Below are positions 1-9,145 of a DNA stretch of 64,000 nucleotides, in pieces (position 1 is the first letter of the stretch; every line of letters starts with the position of its first letter). The notes beneath the pieces were generated by a model. It was not told where the DNA came from, ran no database searches, and saw only the letters and a program-made list of their open reading frames with translations. The stretch spans positions 620,001 to 684,000 of the forward strand of contig CBDHES010000002.1 in the NCBI GenBank assembly GCA_965262175.1, written 5' to 3'. Made by a program: the position numbers and the translations under genes. Origin of the DNA: CADEDH01 sp965262175 (lineage in GTDB: Bacteria > Actinomycetota > Acidimicrobiia > Acidimicrobiales > SZUA-35).

Positions 1-1245
1 GGGAGCGATCACTCCTCGTTCTACCTCGGGCGGGGGACCAACATGATCGTGCGGGACTCGGTCGGCGTCGGGGTCGAGAACCTCTACAACGACGGGGCGT
101 TCGAGTGGGAGAACGGCGCGGTCGGCAACTGGCTGGTCGAGAACGTCGTCGCCCACAACAACAACTCCTCGGGCATCCGGGTGTGGCAGAACTCCAACAT
201 CCCCCAGATCGTCGACGGCTACGTCGCCTACCACAACTGGGGGGCGGCCATCGACCATGGCGCCTACAGCAACCGGTACGTGTACCGCAACGGCCACTAC
301 TACGGGAACCGCGAAGCCGGCGTGATCCTCCTCGCCACGTCCGATCCCACACCGATCGCCCTCGAACAGACGGTGATCGACACCGGCGGCATCTCCGAAG
401 GAGCCCACGTCGTCATGGCCCACTCGGCGGTGCCGGCCTACCAGCCGACGGTGTTCCGTGACGTCGAGTTCATCGGGAGCACCGACTTCGCCCTGTTCGA
501 CTTCTTCACCGAGGGAGCGATCCACCAGGTCCAGTGCATCGACTGCCGGTGGCCCGAGGGCGCCCAGGTCGTCGAGTTCCACGGCTCCAACGAGGCCGAG
601 ACCTGGCTCGAGGTGATCGGCGCCGGCGGGAGCGTCCGCTACGAGTCCGACGGCAACGTGGCCGAGATCGAGACGCCGCCCGCCGCCTACCTGTCGGGCG
701 GGGGCGTCGGTCTCACCGCCGAGTACTTCCACGGGCCCGACCTGACCGACCTCGCCTTCACCACGATCATGCCCGGTCTGACCGAAGAGTGGGAGATCAA
801 CCCCGACGCCCCGGCGTTCGGGGTCATGCCGGCCCACCACCTGATCTCGGTCCAGGACGGGTCGAGCGCCCGCCTGTCCGGTCAGTTGGAGATCGCCGAG
901 GGCGCCGGGGGCGCGTACCGGTTCGGGTCGGTTTTCGGCGGTGGTCTCCGGCTGTGGATCAACGGCCAGCTACTGATCGACGACTGGGACAACGTCAACC
1001 TCAACGGCGGCTTCGACGACCCCTACTCGACCGGCTACAACATCGCCGAGTTGGATCTGGCGCCCGGCCGGCACGACATCGTCGTCGAGCTGCGGGACTC
1101 TCTCACCGAGGGAGGCTGGCGGAGTTGGTTCTTCTCACTCATGTGGGACGTCCCCGGCGGCGAGGCCTACTTCGAGATCATCCAGGCCAACCAGCTCCAC
1201 CCGACGACGATCCCCGACAACTCACCGACCCCGGCCCTCAGCTGA
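1..1245 (+). CDS. Beta-helix / PA14 surface protein, 5' end missing
   Basis: The frame is open from the first base: fourteen sense codons precede the first ATG at 43, so the true start and probably a G8 domain lie outside the window. The first ~220 residues show the short repeated strands of a right-handed parallel beta-helix. The last ~170 residues form a PA14-type barrel beginning GLTAEYFHG and including LWINGQLLIDDWDN. The protein aligns along its whole length with the C-terminal ~415 residues of the next gene, so the two are tandem paralogues. PA14 barrels usually bind carbohydrate or sit in secreted enzymes and adhesins. A role in binding or processing extracellular glycans is an inference; no catalytic residues can be assigned. 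Confidence 0.85.
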   Translation, partial: GSDHSSFYLGRGTNMIVRDSVGVGVENLYNDGAFEWENGAVGNWLVENVVAHNNNSSGIRVWQNSNIPQIVDGYVAYHNWGAAIDHGAYSNRYVYRNGHYYGNREAGVILLATSDPTPIALEQTVIDTGGISEGAHVVMAHSAVPAYQPTVFRDVEFIGSTDFALFDFFTEGAIHQVQCIDCRWPEGAQVVEFHGSNEAETWLEVIGAGGSVRYESDGNVAEIETPPAAYLSGGGVGLTAEYFHGPDLTDLAFTTIMPGLTEEWEINPDAPAFGVMPAHHLISVQDGSSARLSGQLEIAEGAGGAYRFGSVFGGGLRLWINGQLLIDDWDNVNLNGGFDDPYSTGYNIAELDLAPGRHDIVVELRDSLTEGGWRSWFFSLMWDVPGGEAYFEIIQANQLHPTTIPDNSPTPALS

Positions 1246-1404
1246 GGTCTCCGGCCCGGTCCGTCGGGCACGTCGAACGGCGTCTCGTCGAGCCCTGTCC
1301 ACTTCTCACCATCTGGGTGCAACGACCCGCACCGTCGCCTAGTCTCGCGGCGGGGCAGACCTAGCCGACACGCACGGCGCAGGCGGAGAACTGGGTAGGA
1401 GAAC

Positions 1405-4293
1405 ATGAGTTCCATCAGTGACGCGAGGGGCGTCCCCGATGGCTCGCCCCGAAGACGGCGAGTCCGACGACGGCTGACGGCCATCGTCCTGCTACTGGCC
1501 CTGATCGCCGCATCGTGCGGCGAGGCGGCCGAAGCGAGCCGCTGGCGACGGGGCGACGACCGTGGCCCCGGGCGAGATCGGCCGACCCGGTCGACGACGA
1601 CGGAGGTCACCCCCGGTCTGCCGGTCCGCGGCGACGATGACGTGACCATGTCCATCCAGCCGGTGCCCGAGGATCCAACGGCACCAGGAGCGCCCGGCGA
1701 CCCAGGCGCTCCCGAGGCTCCAGGCTCCCCGGACGACCCGGCGGCGCCCGGTATCCCCGAGGCCCCGGGCATCCCCGAAGCTCCGGGCTCCCCCGACGAC
1801 CCGGCGGCGCCTGGCATCCCCGAGGCCCCGGGCATCCCCGAGGCTCCCACGATCGACGATCCGGGCGCCGGCAACGGACCGGTGATCAGCTTCCCGGGCC
1901 TGCCGTTCCCGACGCTGCCCGCACCACCCGCACCGGATCCTGGACCCGATCCCGACCCGGGACCCGATCCGACACCGCCACCCCCGAACCCGGGACCAGG
2001 CCCAGGGCCGAGTCCCGATCCTGGACCCCCGCCTCCGCCCGACCCGTCGCCGGATGACCCGTCGATCCCGTCGGTCCCGGCGTGGTCCGATCCGGCCAGC
2101 TGGCCCGACGGTCGGGTCCCGGCAAACGGGGACGCAGTCACGATCCCGGCCGGCACCCGGATCCGGGTCGACACCGACATCGTCGTCTCGGGCATCGACA
2201 TCGCCGGTGAGTTGTACGTCGATCCGACCCGGTCGGTGACGATCTCCAGCGACGAGAACATCGTCGTCACCGGTCTGCTCCACATGCAGCCGGCGTCGAC
2301 CGCCGTCGACCACGTCATCGAGTTCACCGGCGTCGACGAGTCCCGGTTCCGGGGTGGCGGCATGCGTCCGATCGCCTCCGACGTCGGGCTCTGGGTCGAC
2401 ATGAGCGGCCAGCTCCTCCTCGAGGGCTCGGCCCGCCGGGGCTGGACCAACGTCACCGGTTCGGTGGCCCGGGGTGCGACGTCGGTCCAGGTCGACGACG
2501 CCTTCGGGTGGCAGGTCGGCGACCGGATCGTCCTGATGCCGACGGCCGCACCGGGCCAGGACGGCGTCCAGGGCGAAGGTCGGCGGACCGGTTTCCACGA
2601 GACCACGATCGCCGCCATCAACGGCAACACGATCACCTTCGCCGACGCCACGACCCGGGCCCACCCCGAGGTGGCCGGCCAGTACACGGCCGAGCTGGCC
2701 AACCTGACCCGCAACGTGACGATCACCGGTACCGACGCCGGCAACGCCCACGTCTTCATCCACGCCATGCAGAAGCCGCAGCTGATCCGGTGGGTGGCCC
2801 TCGAGCAGCTCGGTGTCGGCTCGGCCATGGGCCGCTATCCGCTCCACTTCCACCACGCCCAGGGCGGCGCAGCAGGCTCGCTCGTCGAGGGCGTCACGGT
2901 CGTCGGGGGCGAGCACCACGCGCTCGTGCCCCACGAGAGCCATGGGATCACCATGCGGGACATCGTCGCCTACGACATCTCGGGCGGCGACGCCGTCTGG
3001 TGGGACGAGGGCGACGAGACCAGCGACCTGCTCCTCGACCGGGTGTTGGTCGCCGGGACCGACCACTCGGCGTTCTACCTCGGCCGGGGGACCAACATGA
3101 TCCTCCGGAACTCGGTGGCCGTCGCCGTCCAGAACCAGTTCAACGACGGTGGCTACGAATGGGAGAACGGGGCGGTCGGCACCTGGACGGTGCAGAACGT
3201 CATCGCCCACAACAACATGTCGTCGGGCGTGCGGGTGTGGCAGAACGCCGACATCCCCCAGGTCGTCGACGGCTACGTCGCCTACCACAACTGGGGGGCG
3301 GCGATCGATCACGGTGCGTACAGCAACCGGTACGTGTACCGCAACGCCCACTACTACGGGAACCGTGAGGCCGGCGTGCTCCTGCTCGCCACCTCCGATC
3401 CGACGCCCATCTCGTTCGAGAACACGATCATCGACACCGGCGGCGTCGCCGAGGGTGCCCACGTGGTCCTCGCCCACTCGGCGGTCCCGGCCGACCAGCC
3501 GGCGGTGTTCCGCAACGTCGAGTTCCGGGGAAGCAGCGGCGCCCCCATCTTCGACTTCCACACCAGCGGAGGGGTCCATCGGATCCGTTGCATCGACTGC
3601 ACGATCCCGGCTGGGGCCGACGTGGTCGGCTTCAACGGGCAATCGGGCAACGGGTCGTGGCTGGAGGTCGTGAACCCATCGGGCAGTGTGCGCTACCTGC
3701 CCAACGGTTCCTCGACCCCGATCGAGCGGCCGGTCCGGGACGTGTTCGGTGACGGGATCGGTCTCACCGCCGAGTACTTCCACGATCGGGCCTTGACCGA
3801 CCTCGCCTACACCACGGTGATGCCCGGCCTCACCGAGGAGTGGGAAGCCGACGTGAACCGCCCGGCGTTCGGTGTGCTCCCCGCCCACCACCTCATCGAC
3901 ATCGAGGGCGGGTCCGGTGCCCGACTCTCGGGCCAGTTGGAGGTGTCGCCCGGCGATGGTGGGCCCCACAACATCCTGGCCGCCTTCGGCGGCGGTATCC
4001 GGGTGTGGATCGACGGTCAGCTCCTGATCGACGATTGGGACAACACCGACCTCAACGGTGGTTTCGAGGACCGATACAGCTCCGGCTACCACCAGGAGAC
4101 GATCAACCTGGCGGCCGGCCGCCACGACATCGTGATCGAGCTCCGGGACAACGAGATCCGGAGCGTGCCGTGGCGGGCCTGGTTCTTCGACCTGTACTGG
4201 GAGGCACCGGGTGGCGAGCGGGAGGTCATTCCCGCCAGCCAGCTCCACCCGACTCGGATCCCGGACAACGCGCCGACGCCGATCGTCCCCTGA
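1405..4293 (+). CDS. G8 / beta-helix / PA14 lipoprotein
   Basis: A 962-residue exported protein. The start is chosen from TAGGAG a few bases upstream of ATG 1405. An arginine-rich stretch and a hydrophobic segment (residues ~29-37) end in AASC, a plausible lipobox with Cys at ~38, so a membrane-anchored lipoprotein is likely. Order: low-complexity Pro/Asp/Gly linker (~85-220), G8 domain (~226-320; the SWPDGRVPANGD pattern is characteristic), right-handed beta-helix (~330-780), and C-terminal PA14 barrel (~785-950). G8 domains occur in extracellular proteins of the PKHD1/CEMIP type, some of which act on hyaluronan, so polysaccharide binding or cleavage is possible but unproven. It is the intact paralogue of the truncated gene 160 bp upstream. 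A strong hairpin follows the stop. Confidence 0.85.
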   Translation: MSSISDARGVPDGSPRRRRVRRRLTAIVLLLALIAASCGEAAEASRWRRGDDRGPGRDRPTRSTTTEVTPGLPVRGDDDVTMSIQPVPEDPTAPGAPGDPGAPEAPGSPDDPAAPGIPEAPGIPEAPGSPDDPAAPGIPEAPGIPEAPTIDDPGAGNGPVISFPGLPFPTLPAPPAPDPGPDPDPGPDPTPPPPNPGPGPGPSPDPGPPPPPDPSPDDPSIPSVPAWSDPASWPDGRVPANGDAVTIPAGTRIRVDTDIVVSGIDIAGELYVDPTRSVTISSDENIVVTGLLHMQPASTAVDHVIEFTGVDESRFRGGGMRPIASDVGLWVDMSGQLLLEGSARRGWTNVTGSVARGATSVQVDDAFGWQVGDRIVLMPTAAPGQDGVQGEGRRTGFHETTIAAINGNTITFADATTRAHPEVAGQYTAELANLTRNVTITGTDAGNAHVFIHAMQKPQLIRWVALEQLGVGSAMGRYPLHFHHAQGGAAGSLVEGVTVVGGEHHALVPHESHGITMRDIVAYDISGGDAVWWDEGDETSDLLLDRVLVAGTDHSAFYLGRGTNMILRNSVAVAVQNQFNDGGYEWENGAVGTWTVQNVIAHNNMSSGVRVWQNADIPQVVDGYVAYHNWGAAIDHGAYSNRYVYRNAHYYGNREAGVLLLATSDPTPISFENTIIDTGGVAEGAHVVLAHSAVPADQPAVFRNVEFRGSSGAPIFDFHTSGGVHRIRCIDCTIPAGADVVGFNGQSGNGSWLEVVNPSGSVRYLPNGSSTPIERPVRDVFGDGIGLTAEYFHDRALTDLAYTTVMPGLTEEWEADVNRPAFGVLPAHHLIDIEGGSGARLSGQLEVSPGDGGPHNILAAFGGGIRVWIDGQLLIDDWDNTDLNGGFEDRYSSGYHQETINLAAGRHDIVIELRDNEIRSVPWRAWFFDLYWEAPGGEREVIPASQLHPTRIPDNAPTPIVP
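1723..1848 (+). repeat. 63-bp coding tandem repeat in Pro-rich linker
   Basis: Two adjacent 63-bp units (1723-1785 and 1786-1848) encode the same 21-residue Pro/Gly/Asp/Ala sequence with a few synonymous differences. They belong to the surface-exposed linker between the lipid anchor and the G8 domain, where length variation by slippage would be tolerated. Confidence 0.8.
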
Positions 4294-4341
4294 GCCCGCT
4301 CGGCCGATGCCCGGCCGACCAACCATCACGAGCACGGTGCG

Positions 4342-4374
4342 CGCCGCCCCCGGGGACTATCCTCGGGGGCGGCG
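4342..4374 (+). terminator. Hairpin terminator after the G8/PA14 gene
   Basis: An 11-bp perfect GC stem (4342-4352 with 4364-4374) is extended by three more pairs (one of them G-T) around an ACTAT loop. It lies 49 bp downstream of the stop codon at 4293. There is no T-tract after it, as is usual in such GC-rich genomes. Confidence 0.65.
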
Positions 4375-4545
4375 GCGTGTCACGCCCAACCTTCGTCCGA
4401 TCCCCACGCGGTCGGCATCGTGAAGGCAAAGGGGACCCTGCGTGCCCGACACATCGAGCCGATTCGTCGATGAGCGCCTCCCCGGGCGGGGCTGTTCGGT
4501 GTGCGTGGGGCACGGGGCCACCGTGCGGGGACCGAAGGATCACCG

Positions 4546-5199
4546 ATGACGAAGCAGGAGTCGTTCAAGAAGCGGGTCCGGGCCCGGATGGCGGCGACCG
4601 GCGAGCGGTACGCCGCCGCCCGTCGGGTGCTGGTGGCCAAGGCCTCGAGCGGGCAGAGCCGGGTCTGGGTCTCGGAGCCCGAGATGGGCGAGGAGGCGGT
4701 CACCGCCGGCACGGGACGAGGCTGGGACGAGTGGTGCGACCTGATCGACGGCTGGCCGGGCCGAACCGAGGGCCATGCCGCCATCGCCGCCCACCTCCAC
4801 CGCGATCACGGGGTCGATCAGTGGTGGGCCCAGACGGTGACGGTCGGCTACGAGCGGATCACCGGCCTCCGGCTCCCCCATCAGCGGGCCGACGGTACGT
4901 TCACCGCCGGCAAGTCGCGAACCGTCGCCGTCGACGGTGACGAGCTCCGCCGCCTCCTGCTCGACGACGACCACCGGGCCGACCTGCTGGGCGGGGTCGA
5001 CGCCGAGCTCCGGTCGAAGCCAACCTCGAAGTCGATCCGGCTGGCGATCGACCCGGGGATCGCCGTCGTCGACCTCAGCCCGGCCGGTGACGGCCGGACC
5101 AAGGTCACCGTCGCCCACGAACGGCTCCCGCTCTTCGACCAGGTGGCGGAGTGGAAGTTCTTCTGGAGCGAGTGGCTCGACGCCCTCGACGACGCCTGA
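4546..5199 (+). CDS. DUF4287/SRPBCC-like protein of unknown function
   Basis: A 217-residue soluble protein with no signal peptide. ATG 4546 is preferred because GAAGGA sits 6 bases upstream; an in-frame GTG at 4501 has no ribosome site. The basic N-terminus (SFKKRVRARMAATGERY) and the middle segment with WWAQTVTVGYERITG resemble small DUF4287-type proteins found in front of AHSA1/SRPBCC-fold domains. The C-terminal half ends in a Trp-rich helix (WKFFWSEWLDAL) that fits the closing helix of that fold. No catalytic motif is visible. It stands alone between two hairpins and converges on the next gene. The family assignment is from memory of motifs and is moderate. Confidence 0.7.
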   Translation: MTKQESFKKRVRARMAATGERYAAARRVLVAKASSGQSRVWVSEPEMGEEAVTAGTGRGWDEWCDLIDGWPGRTEGHAAIAAHLHRDHGVDQWWAQTVTVGYERITGLRLPHQRADGTFTAGKSRTVAVDGDELRRLLLDDDHRADLLGGVDAELRSKPTSKSIRLAIDPGIAVVDLSPAGDGRTKVTVAHERLPLFDQVAEWKFFWSEWLDALDDA

Positions 5200-5208
5200 G
5201 GGCGAGCG

Positions 5209-5239
5209 GCCGGCCGGTTTCCCGCGGGGCCCGGCCGGC
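5209..5239. terminator. Bidirectional hairpin between converging genes
   Basis: A 9-bp perfect stem (5209-5217 with 5231-5239) with a smaller CCC/GGG pairing inside the loop fills the 48-bp space between two convergent stop codons, so it can serve both strands. Confidence 0.6.
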
Positions 5240-5247
5240 GGCTGCGC

Positions 5248-6879
5248 TCAGCGATAGACGCCGCCGTAGGCGATGCCGGTCAGGTGGGCCATGTCCCGAT
5301 CGAAGGTCGTCAGGTCATCGGCGCAGAGCTGATTCAGGTGGTCGTGGCCGCAGGCCCGGGCCAGGACCGCCATGAGGTCGACGCTGGCGGTGAAGAACCG
5401 CTCCAGCCGTCGGGCCGCCTCGTCGACGATGAGCCGGGCCCGGAGGTCGGCCTTCTGGGTCGCGATGCCGACCGGACAGTTGTCGGTGTGGCAGGCCCGC
5501 ATGCCCAGGCACCCGATGGCCTGCATGGCGGCGTTGGAGACGGCGATGGCGTCGGCTCCGAGCGCCAGGGCCTTCACGAAGTCCCACGGCGTGCGCAACC
5601 CGCCGGTGACCACCAGCGTGATGTCCCGACGACCGCGGGCGTCGAGGTGACGGCGGGCCCGGGCCAGGGCCGGGATCGTCGGAACCGAGATGTTGTCCCG
5701 GAACAACACCGGCGCCGCCCCGGTTCCGCCGCCCCGGCCGTCGAGGATGATGTAGTCGACACCGATCCGGAGCGCAGCGTCGATGTCGTCCTCGATGTGC
5801 TGGGCCGACATCTTGACCCCGATCGGGATCCCGCCGCTCGTTTCCCGTACCTGCTCGGCCACCCGGGCGAAGTCCTCCTCGCAGGTGAAGTCGGCGAACG
5901 TCGGCGGCGACACCGCCGTCTGTCCCTCGGGGAGACCTCGGACCTCGGCGATCCGGCCGACCACCTTCGAACCCGGCAGGTGGCCGCCGGTGCCGGTCTT
6001 GGCTCCCTGACCGAGCTTGAAGTGGAAGGCCTGGACGGCGGCCACCTTGTCGAGCGACCACCCGAACCGGCCCGACGCCAGCTCATAGAAGTAGCGACCG
6101 TTGGCCTGCTGCTCGTCGGGCAGCATGCCCCCCTCACCCGAGCAGATCCCGGTCCCGGCCAGTTCGGCCCCGGCGGCCAGGGCCACCTTGGCTTCCTCGG
6201 ACAGCGCCCCGAAGCTCATGTCCGACACGAAGAGTGGGATCTCGAGCTGGAGGGGGCGGACGGCGTTGGGGCCGATCGTCACCGATCGACCGACCTCGAC
6301 GTCGTCGAGGAGGGGCCGGCGAGCGAGCTGAGCGGTGACCAGCTGGATCGAGTCCCAGCTGGGGAGCTCCTGGCGGGGCACGCCCATCGCCACCGCCGGG
6401 CCGTGGGAGCCGTAGGACTCCAGCCCCGAGTCGGCCAGTCGCTGGATCAGGTTGACGTGGGGCTCCTCGGGGGTGCCGTGAATGTCGGCATAGGCACCCT
6501 GGTAGGCGGTCCGGTCGTACGGCTGGGGGTTGTCGTTCTCCCACTGGAGGAGCTCGTCGAGGTCGATCACCAGATCGTCACCCTCGACCCAGGAGGTGAA
6601 GCGGGTCAGGACCTCGTCGTTGTTGTACGACGAGATGCCACTGTCGATCCGGTAGTCCCAGCCGTGGAGCCCGCACAGCAGGTTCGTGCCGGCGACGTGA
6701 CCGTCGGCCAGCAGGGCCCCCCGATGGAGGCACCGGCCGTAGAGCACGGAGTGGTGGTCCCCGTCGCCACCGGGATCACCGGACCAGCGGACGATCACCA
6801 GATCGACGTTGGATACCACGACCCCGACCGGCTCCCGGTCGGGAAGCTCGCTCCACGTGGCGATTTTCTGCGGTTGCAT
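5248..6879 (-). CDS. Rieske-domain FMN-binding glutamate synthase family protein
   Basis: A 543-residue fusion. The N-terminal ~110 residues are a Rieske [2Fe-2S] domain with the ligand set Cys50-x-His52 and Cys69-x-x-His72. The rest is the FMN/iron-sulfur (beta/alpha)8 domain of the glutamate synthase large subunit, with LPGSKV, KMSAQHIEDD, ILDGRGGGTGAAP and the C-terminal cysteine cluster GCLGMRACHTDNCPVG. The amidotransferase domain of true GltB is missing, so it cannot use glutamine alone and is better viewed as a redox enzyme of the archaeal-type GltS-like family with its own electron donor module. The substrate is unknown. The ATG has a GAGGGG upstream. It is divergent from the epoxide hydrolase gene, with 96 bp between starts. 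Confidence 0.85.
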   Translation of the reverse strand: MQPQKIATWSELPDREPVGVVVSNVDLVIVRWSGDPGGDGDHHSVLYGRCLHRGALLADGHVAGTNLLCGLHGWDYRIDSGISSYNNDEVLTRFTSWVEGDDLVIDLDELLQWENDNPQPYDRTAYQGAYADIHGTPEEPHVNLIQRLADSGLESYGSHGPAVAMGVPRQELPSWDSIQLVTAQLARRPLLDDVEVGRSVTIGPNAVRPLQLEIPLFVSDMSFGALSEEAKVALAAGAELAGTGICSGEGGMLPDEQQANGRYFYELASGRFGWSLDKVAAVQAFHFKLGQGAKTGTGGHLPGSKVVGRIAEVRGLPEGQTAVSPPTFADFTCEEDFARVAEQVRETSGGIPIGVKMSAQHIEDDIDAALRIGVDYIILDGRGGGTGAAPVLFRDNISVPTIPALARARRHLDARGRRDITLVVTGGLRTPWDFVKALALGADAIAVSNAAMQAIGCLGMRACHTDNCPVGIATQKADLRARLIVDEAARRLERFFTASVDLMAVLARACGHDHLNQLCADDLTTFDRDMAHLTGIAYGGVYR

Positions 6880-6962
6880 GAGGACCCCTCAGCGATTCGA
6901 GTGTTGTGACCAGCGTGCCGAATCTAGCGACGTTCGACCTGGCGCCACGGACCGGGGCTCCC

Positions 6963-6968
6963 TACGCT
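6963..6968 (+). promoter_or_regulatory. -10 element TACGCT, leaderless start
   Basis: TACGCT (TANNNT type) ends 7 bases before ATG 6976 and no Shine-Dalgarno lies between, so transcription should begin at or next to the A of the start codon. No clear -35 is seen. Confidence 0.4.
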
Positions 6969-6975
6969 GCGGCCC

Positions 6976-8127
6976 ATGACCGACCAGATCACCCCGTTCC
7001 GCATCGACGTCGGCGACGACGTGCTCGACGACCTCCGGCAGCGGTTGGCGATGACCCGGTGGCCGGAGGCCGAGGTGGTCGACGACTGGTCGCAGGGGAT
7101 CCCGCTGGCCTACGTGCAGGACGTGTGCCGGTACTGGGCCGACCCCGATCCGGCCACGGGCTACGACTGGCGGAGCCGTGAGGCGGCCCTCAACCGTTTC
7201 GACCAGTTCACGACCCCGATCGACGGCGTCGACATCCACTTCGTTCACGCCCGTTCCCCCCACCCGGGGGCGTTGCCCCTGCTCATCACCCACGGTTGGC
7301 CGGGATCGATCGTCGAGTTCCACAAGATCATCGAGCCGCTCGTCGACCCGACACTCGACGGCGGGGATCCGGCCGATGCCTTCCACGTGGTGGCGCCATC
7401 GCTGCCCGGCTTCGGGTTCTCCGGCAAGCCGACCGCCCCCGGCTGGGGCGTACCCAAGATCGGCGAGGTGTTCGCCAGCTTGATGGCTCGGCTCGGCTAC
7501 GACCGCTACGTGGCCCAGGGCGGCGACTGGGGGTCGGCGATCACCACCACGATCGGCGCCAACGACGTCGACCACTGCGCGGCGATCCACGTGACCCTGG
7601 CGATGGGGGCCCGACCGAAGGTCGAGGGTGAGCCGACGCCGGCCGAGCAACGGGCCCTCGATGGCCTGACGTACTACCAGCAGTGGGACTCCGGCTACTC
7701 CAAGCAGCAGGCCACCCGCCCCCAGACGCTGGGCTACGGCCTGGTCGACTCGCCCGCGGCCCAGGCGGCCTGGATCCTCGAGAAGTTCTGGGCCTGGACC
7801 GATTGCGACGGCCACCCGGAGAACGTCCTCACCCGCGACGAGCTGCTCGACAACGTGATGTTCTACTGGGTCAACGGCGCCGGCGCGTCGTCGGCCCGCA
7901 TCTACTGGGAGAGCTTCGGCCGAGGCCCCCGGGAGACGGTGAGCATCCCGTCGGGATTCGCGGTCTACCCCAAGGAGATCGTCCCGCCGGTCCGGGCCTG
8001 GGTCTCGGAGAGCTTCACCGACATCCGCCACTGGAGCGAGCACGAGCGCGGTGGCCACTTCGCGGCGTTCGAGCGGCCCGAGACCTTCGTGGCCGACATC
8101 CGGGAGTGCTTCCGGCAGTTCCGGTAG
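6976..8127 (+). CDS. Epoxide hydrolase (alpha/beta hydrolase, EHN type)
   Basis: 383 residues. The N-terminal ~110 residues match the EHN cap segment of microsomal-type epoxide hydrolases. The hydrolase core has the oxyanion-hole motif HGWPGS (106-111), the nucleophile elbow GGDWGS with Asp184, and a C-terminal catalytic His in ERGGHF (His361). The family opens epoxides with water through an ester on the Asp. Length and motif order are typical. There is no ribosome site; the start is judged leaderless. It is a single-gene unit followed by the dioxygenase gene 67 bp away. The physiological epoxide cannot be read from sequence. Confidence 0.88.
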   Translation: MTDQITPFRIDVGDDVLDDLRQRLAMTRWPEAEVVDDWSQGIPLAYVQDVCRYWADPDPATGYDWRSREAALNRFDQFTTPIDGVDIHFVHARSPHPGALPLLITHGWPGSIVEFHKIIEPLVDPTLDGGDPADAFHVVAPSLPGFGFSGKPTAPGWGVPKIGEVFASLMARLGYDRYVAQGGDWGSAITTTIGANDVDHCAAIHVTLAMGARPKVEGEPTPAEQRALDGLTYYQQWDSGYSKQQATRPQTLGYGLVDSPAAQAAWILEKFWAWTDCDGHPENVLTRDELLDNVMFYWVNGAGASSARIYWESFGRGPRETVSIPSGFAVYPKEIVPPVRAWVSESFTDIRHWSEHERGGHFAAFERPETFVADIRECFRQFR

Positions 8128-8194
8128 CCCCGAACTCGCCCTCGGACAGCCGGGTCCCTAGGGTTTGGGGACCGACGTCCGAGGGGGAGACGCC

Positions 8195-9145
8195 ATGTCC
8201 CAGACCACAACGACCGACGTGATCCCGGTCCTCGATCTCGGTCCGGGGGCCGACATCGACGCCCTGGGAGCCCAGCTCCGAGCGGCGCTGACCGACGTCG
8301 GGTTCTTCTTCGTCGTCGACCACGGCGTTCCCTGGCCGCTGGTCGAGCGCTGCTACGAGGCGGCCCGGGAGCTCCACGCCCTCGACCCGGCCTCGCTGGC
8401 TTCGATCCCCATGGACACCGAACACGGCGGGTACCTCGGCCTCGGCGGGGGCACGTCGTACGCCTCGGAGATCGCCGGGGAGGTCCGAACGCCGAACCTC
8501 AACGCGGCGTTCTTCGCCCACCGGGGCGGGTACCGGCTCGACAACCGGTGGCCTCCGCTCGACGGGTTCCGGGAGCTCGTCGAGCAGTACCTCGACGAGC
8601 TGACGGCGCTCGGTCGTCGGTTGTTGCCGGTGCTGGCCGCATCCCTCGACCTTCCAGCCGACCACTTCGACGCCCATTTCGACGATCCGTCGTGCACGCT
8701 GCGGATGTCCCACTATCCGGTGCTCGACTACGGCGAGCACGACTGGGGCCTCGCCCCCCACACCGACTCGACCATCCTCACCTTCCTCCCGGCCAACGAC
8801 GTGCCCGGTTTGGAGATCCGCCCGGCCGGGCACGACTGGATCGAGCCGCCGCCGCTCCCCCACTCCTTCCTGGTCAACAGCGGCGACATGCTCAAGCGGT
8901 GGACCAACCACCGGTTCCGGTCGACCGCCCACCGGGCCCGCAACGCCTCGACCGTCGACCGGTACGCCATCCCGTTCTTCTTCGGGGCCCGGGACGATGC
9001 GCTGATCGACGCCCTCCCGACCTGCGTCGATGCCGACAATCCGGCCCGCCACGAGCCGATCACCTACGGCGACTACCAGCGGTGGTTCCTCAACCGGAAC
9101 TACGCCAAGGTCACCGGCCAGGAGGCTGGCGAGGTGGCACCGTGA
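8195..9145 (+). CDS. 2-oxoglutarate/Fe(II) dioxygenase, isopenicillin-N-synthase-like
   Basis: 316 residues with the double-stranded beta-helix of the IPNS/2OG oxygenase family. The iron ligands are visible as His189-x-Asp191 (PHTDST) and His246 (STAHRAR). The co-substrate region reads DRYAIPFFF, so the usual Arg-x-Ser is Arg-x-Ala, which leaves use of 2-oxoglutarate slightly uncertain. The start is ATG 8195, preceded by GAGGGGGAG. A TAGGGT hexamer at 8159-8164 may be the -10. The stop overlaps the GTG of the next gene (GTGA), so the two are co-transcribed and probably in one pathway. It oxidises an unknown small molecule. Confidence 0.85.
   Translation: MSQTTTTDVIPVLDLGPGADIDALGAQLRAALTDVGFFFVVDHGVPWPLVERCYEAARELHALDPASLASIPMDTEHGGYLGLGGGTSYASEIAGEVRTPNLNAAFFAHRGGYRLDNRWPPLDGFRELVEQYLDELTALGRRLLPVLAASLDLPADHFDAHFDDPSCTLRMSHYPVLDYGEHDWGLAPHTDSTILTFLPANDVPGLEIRPAGHDWIEPPPLPHSFLVNSGDMLKRWTNHRFRSTAHRARNASTVDRYAIPFFFGARDDALIDALPTCVDADNPARHEPITYGDYQRWFLNRNYAKVTGQEAGEVAP

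Noticed and set aside
1492..4335. A 947-codon open frame on the minus strand
   Set aside because: It lies entirely opposite the G8/PA14 lipoprotein gene, whose domains are recognisable; the antisense translation is repetitive Val/Asp/Gly/Arg with no domain, as expected from GC-rich coding shadow.
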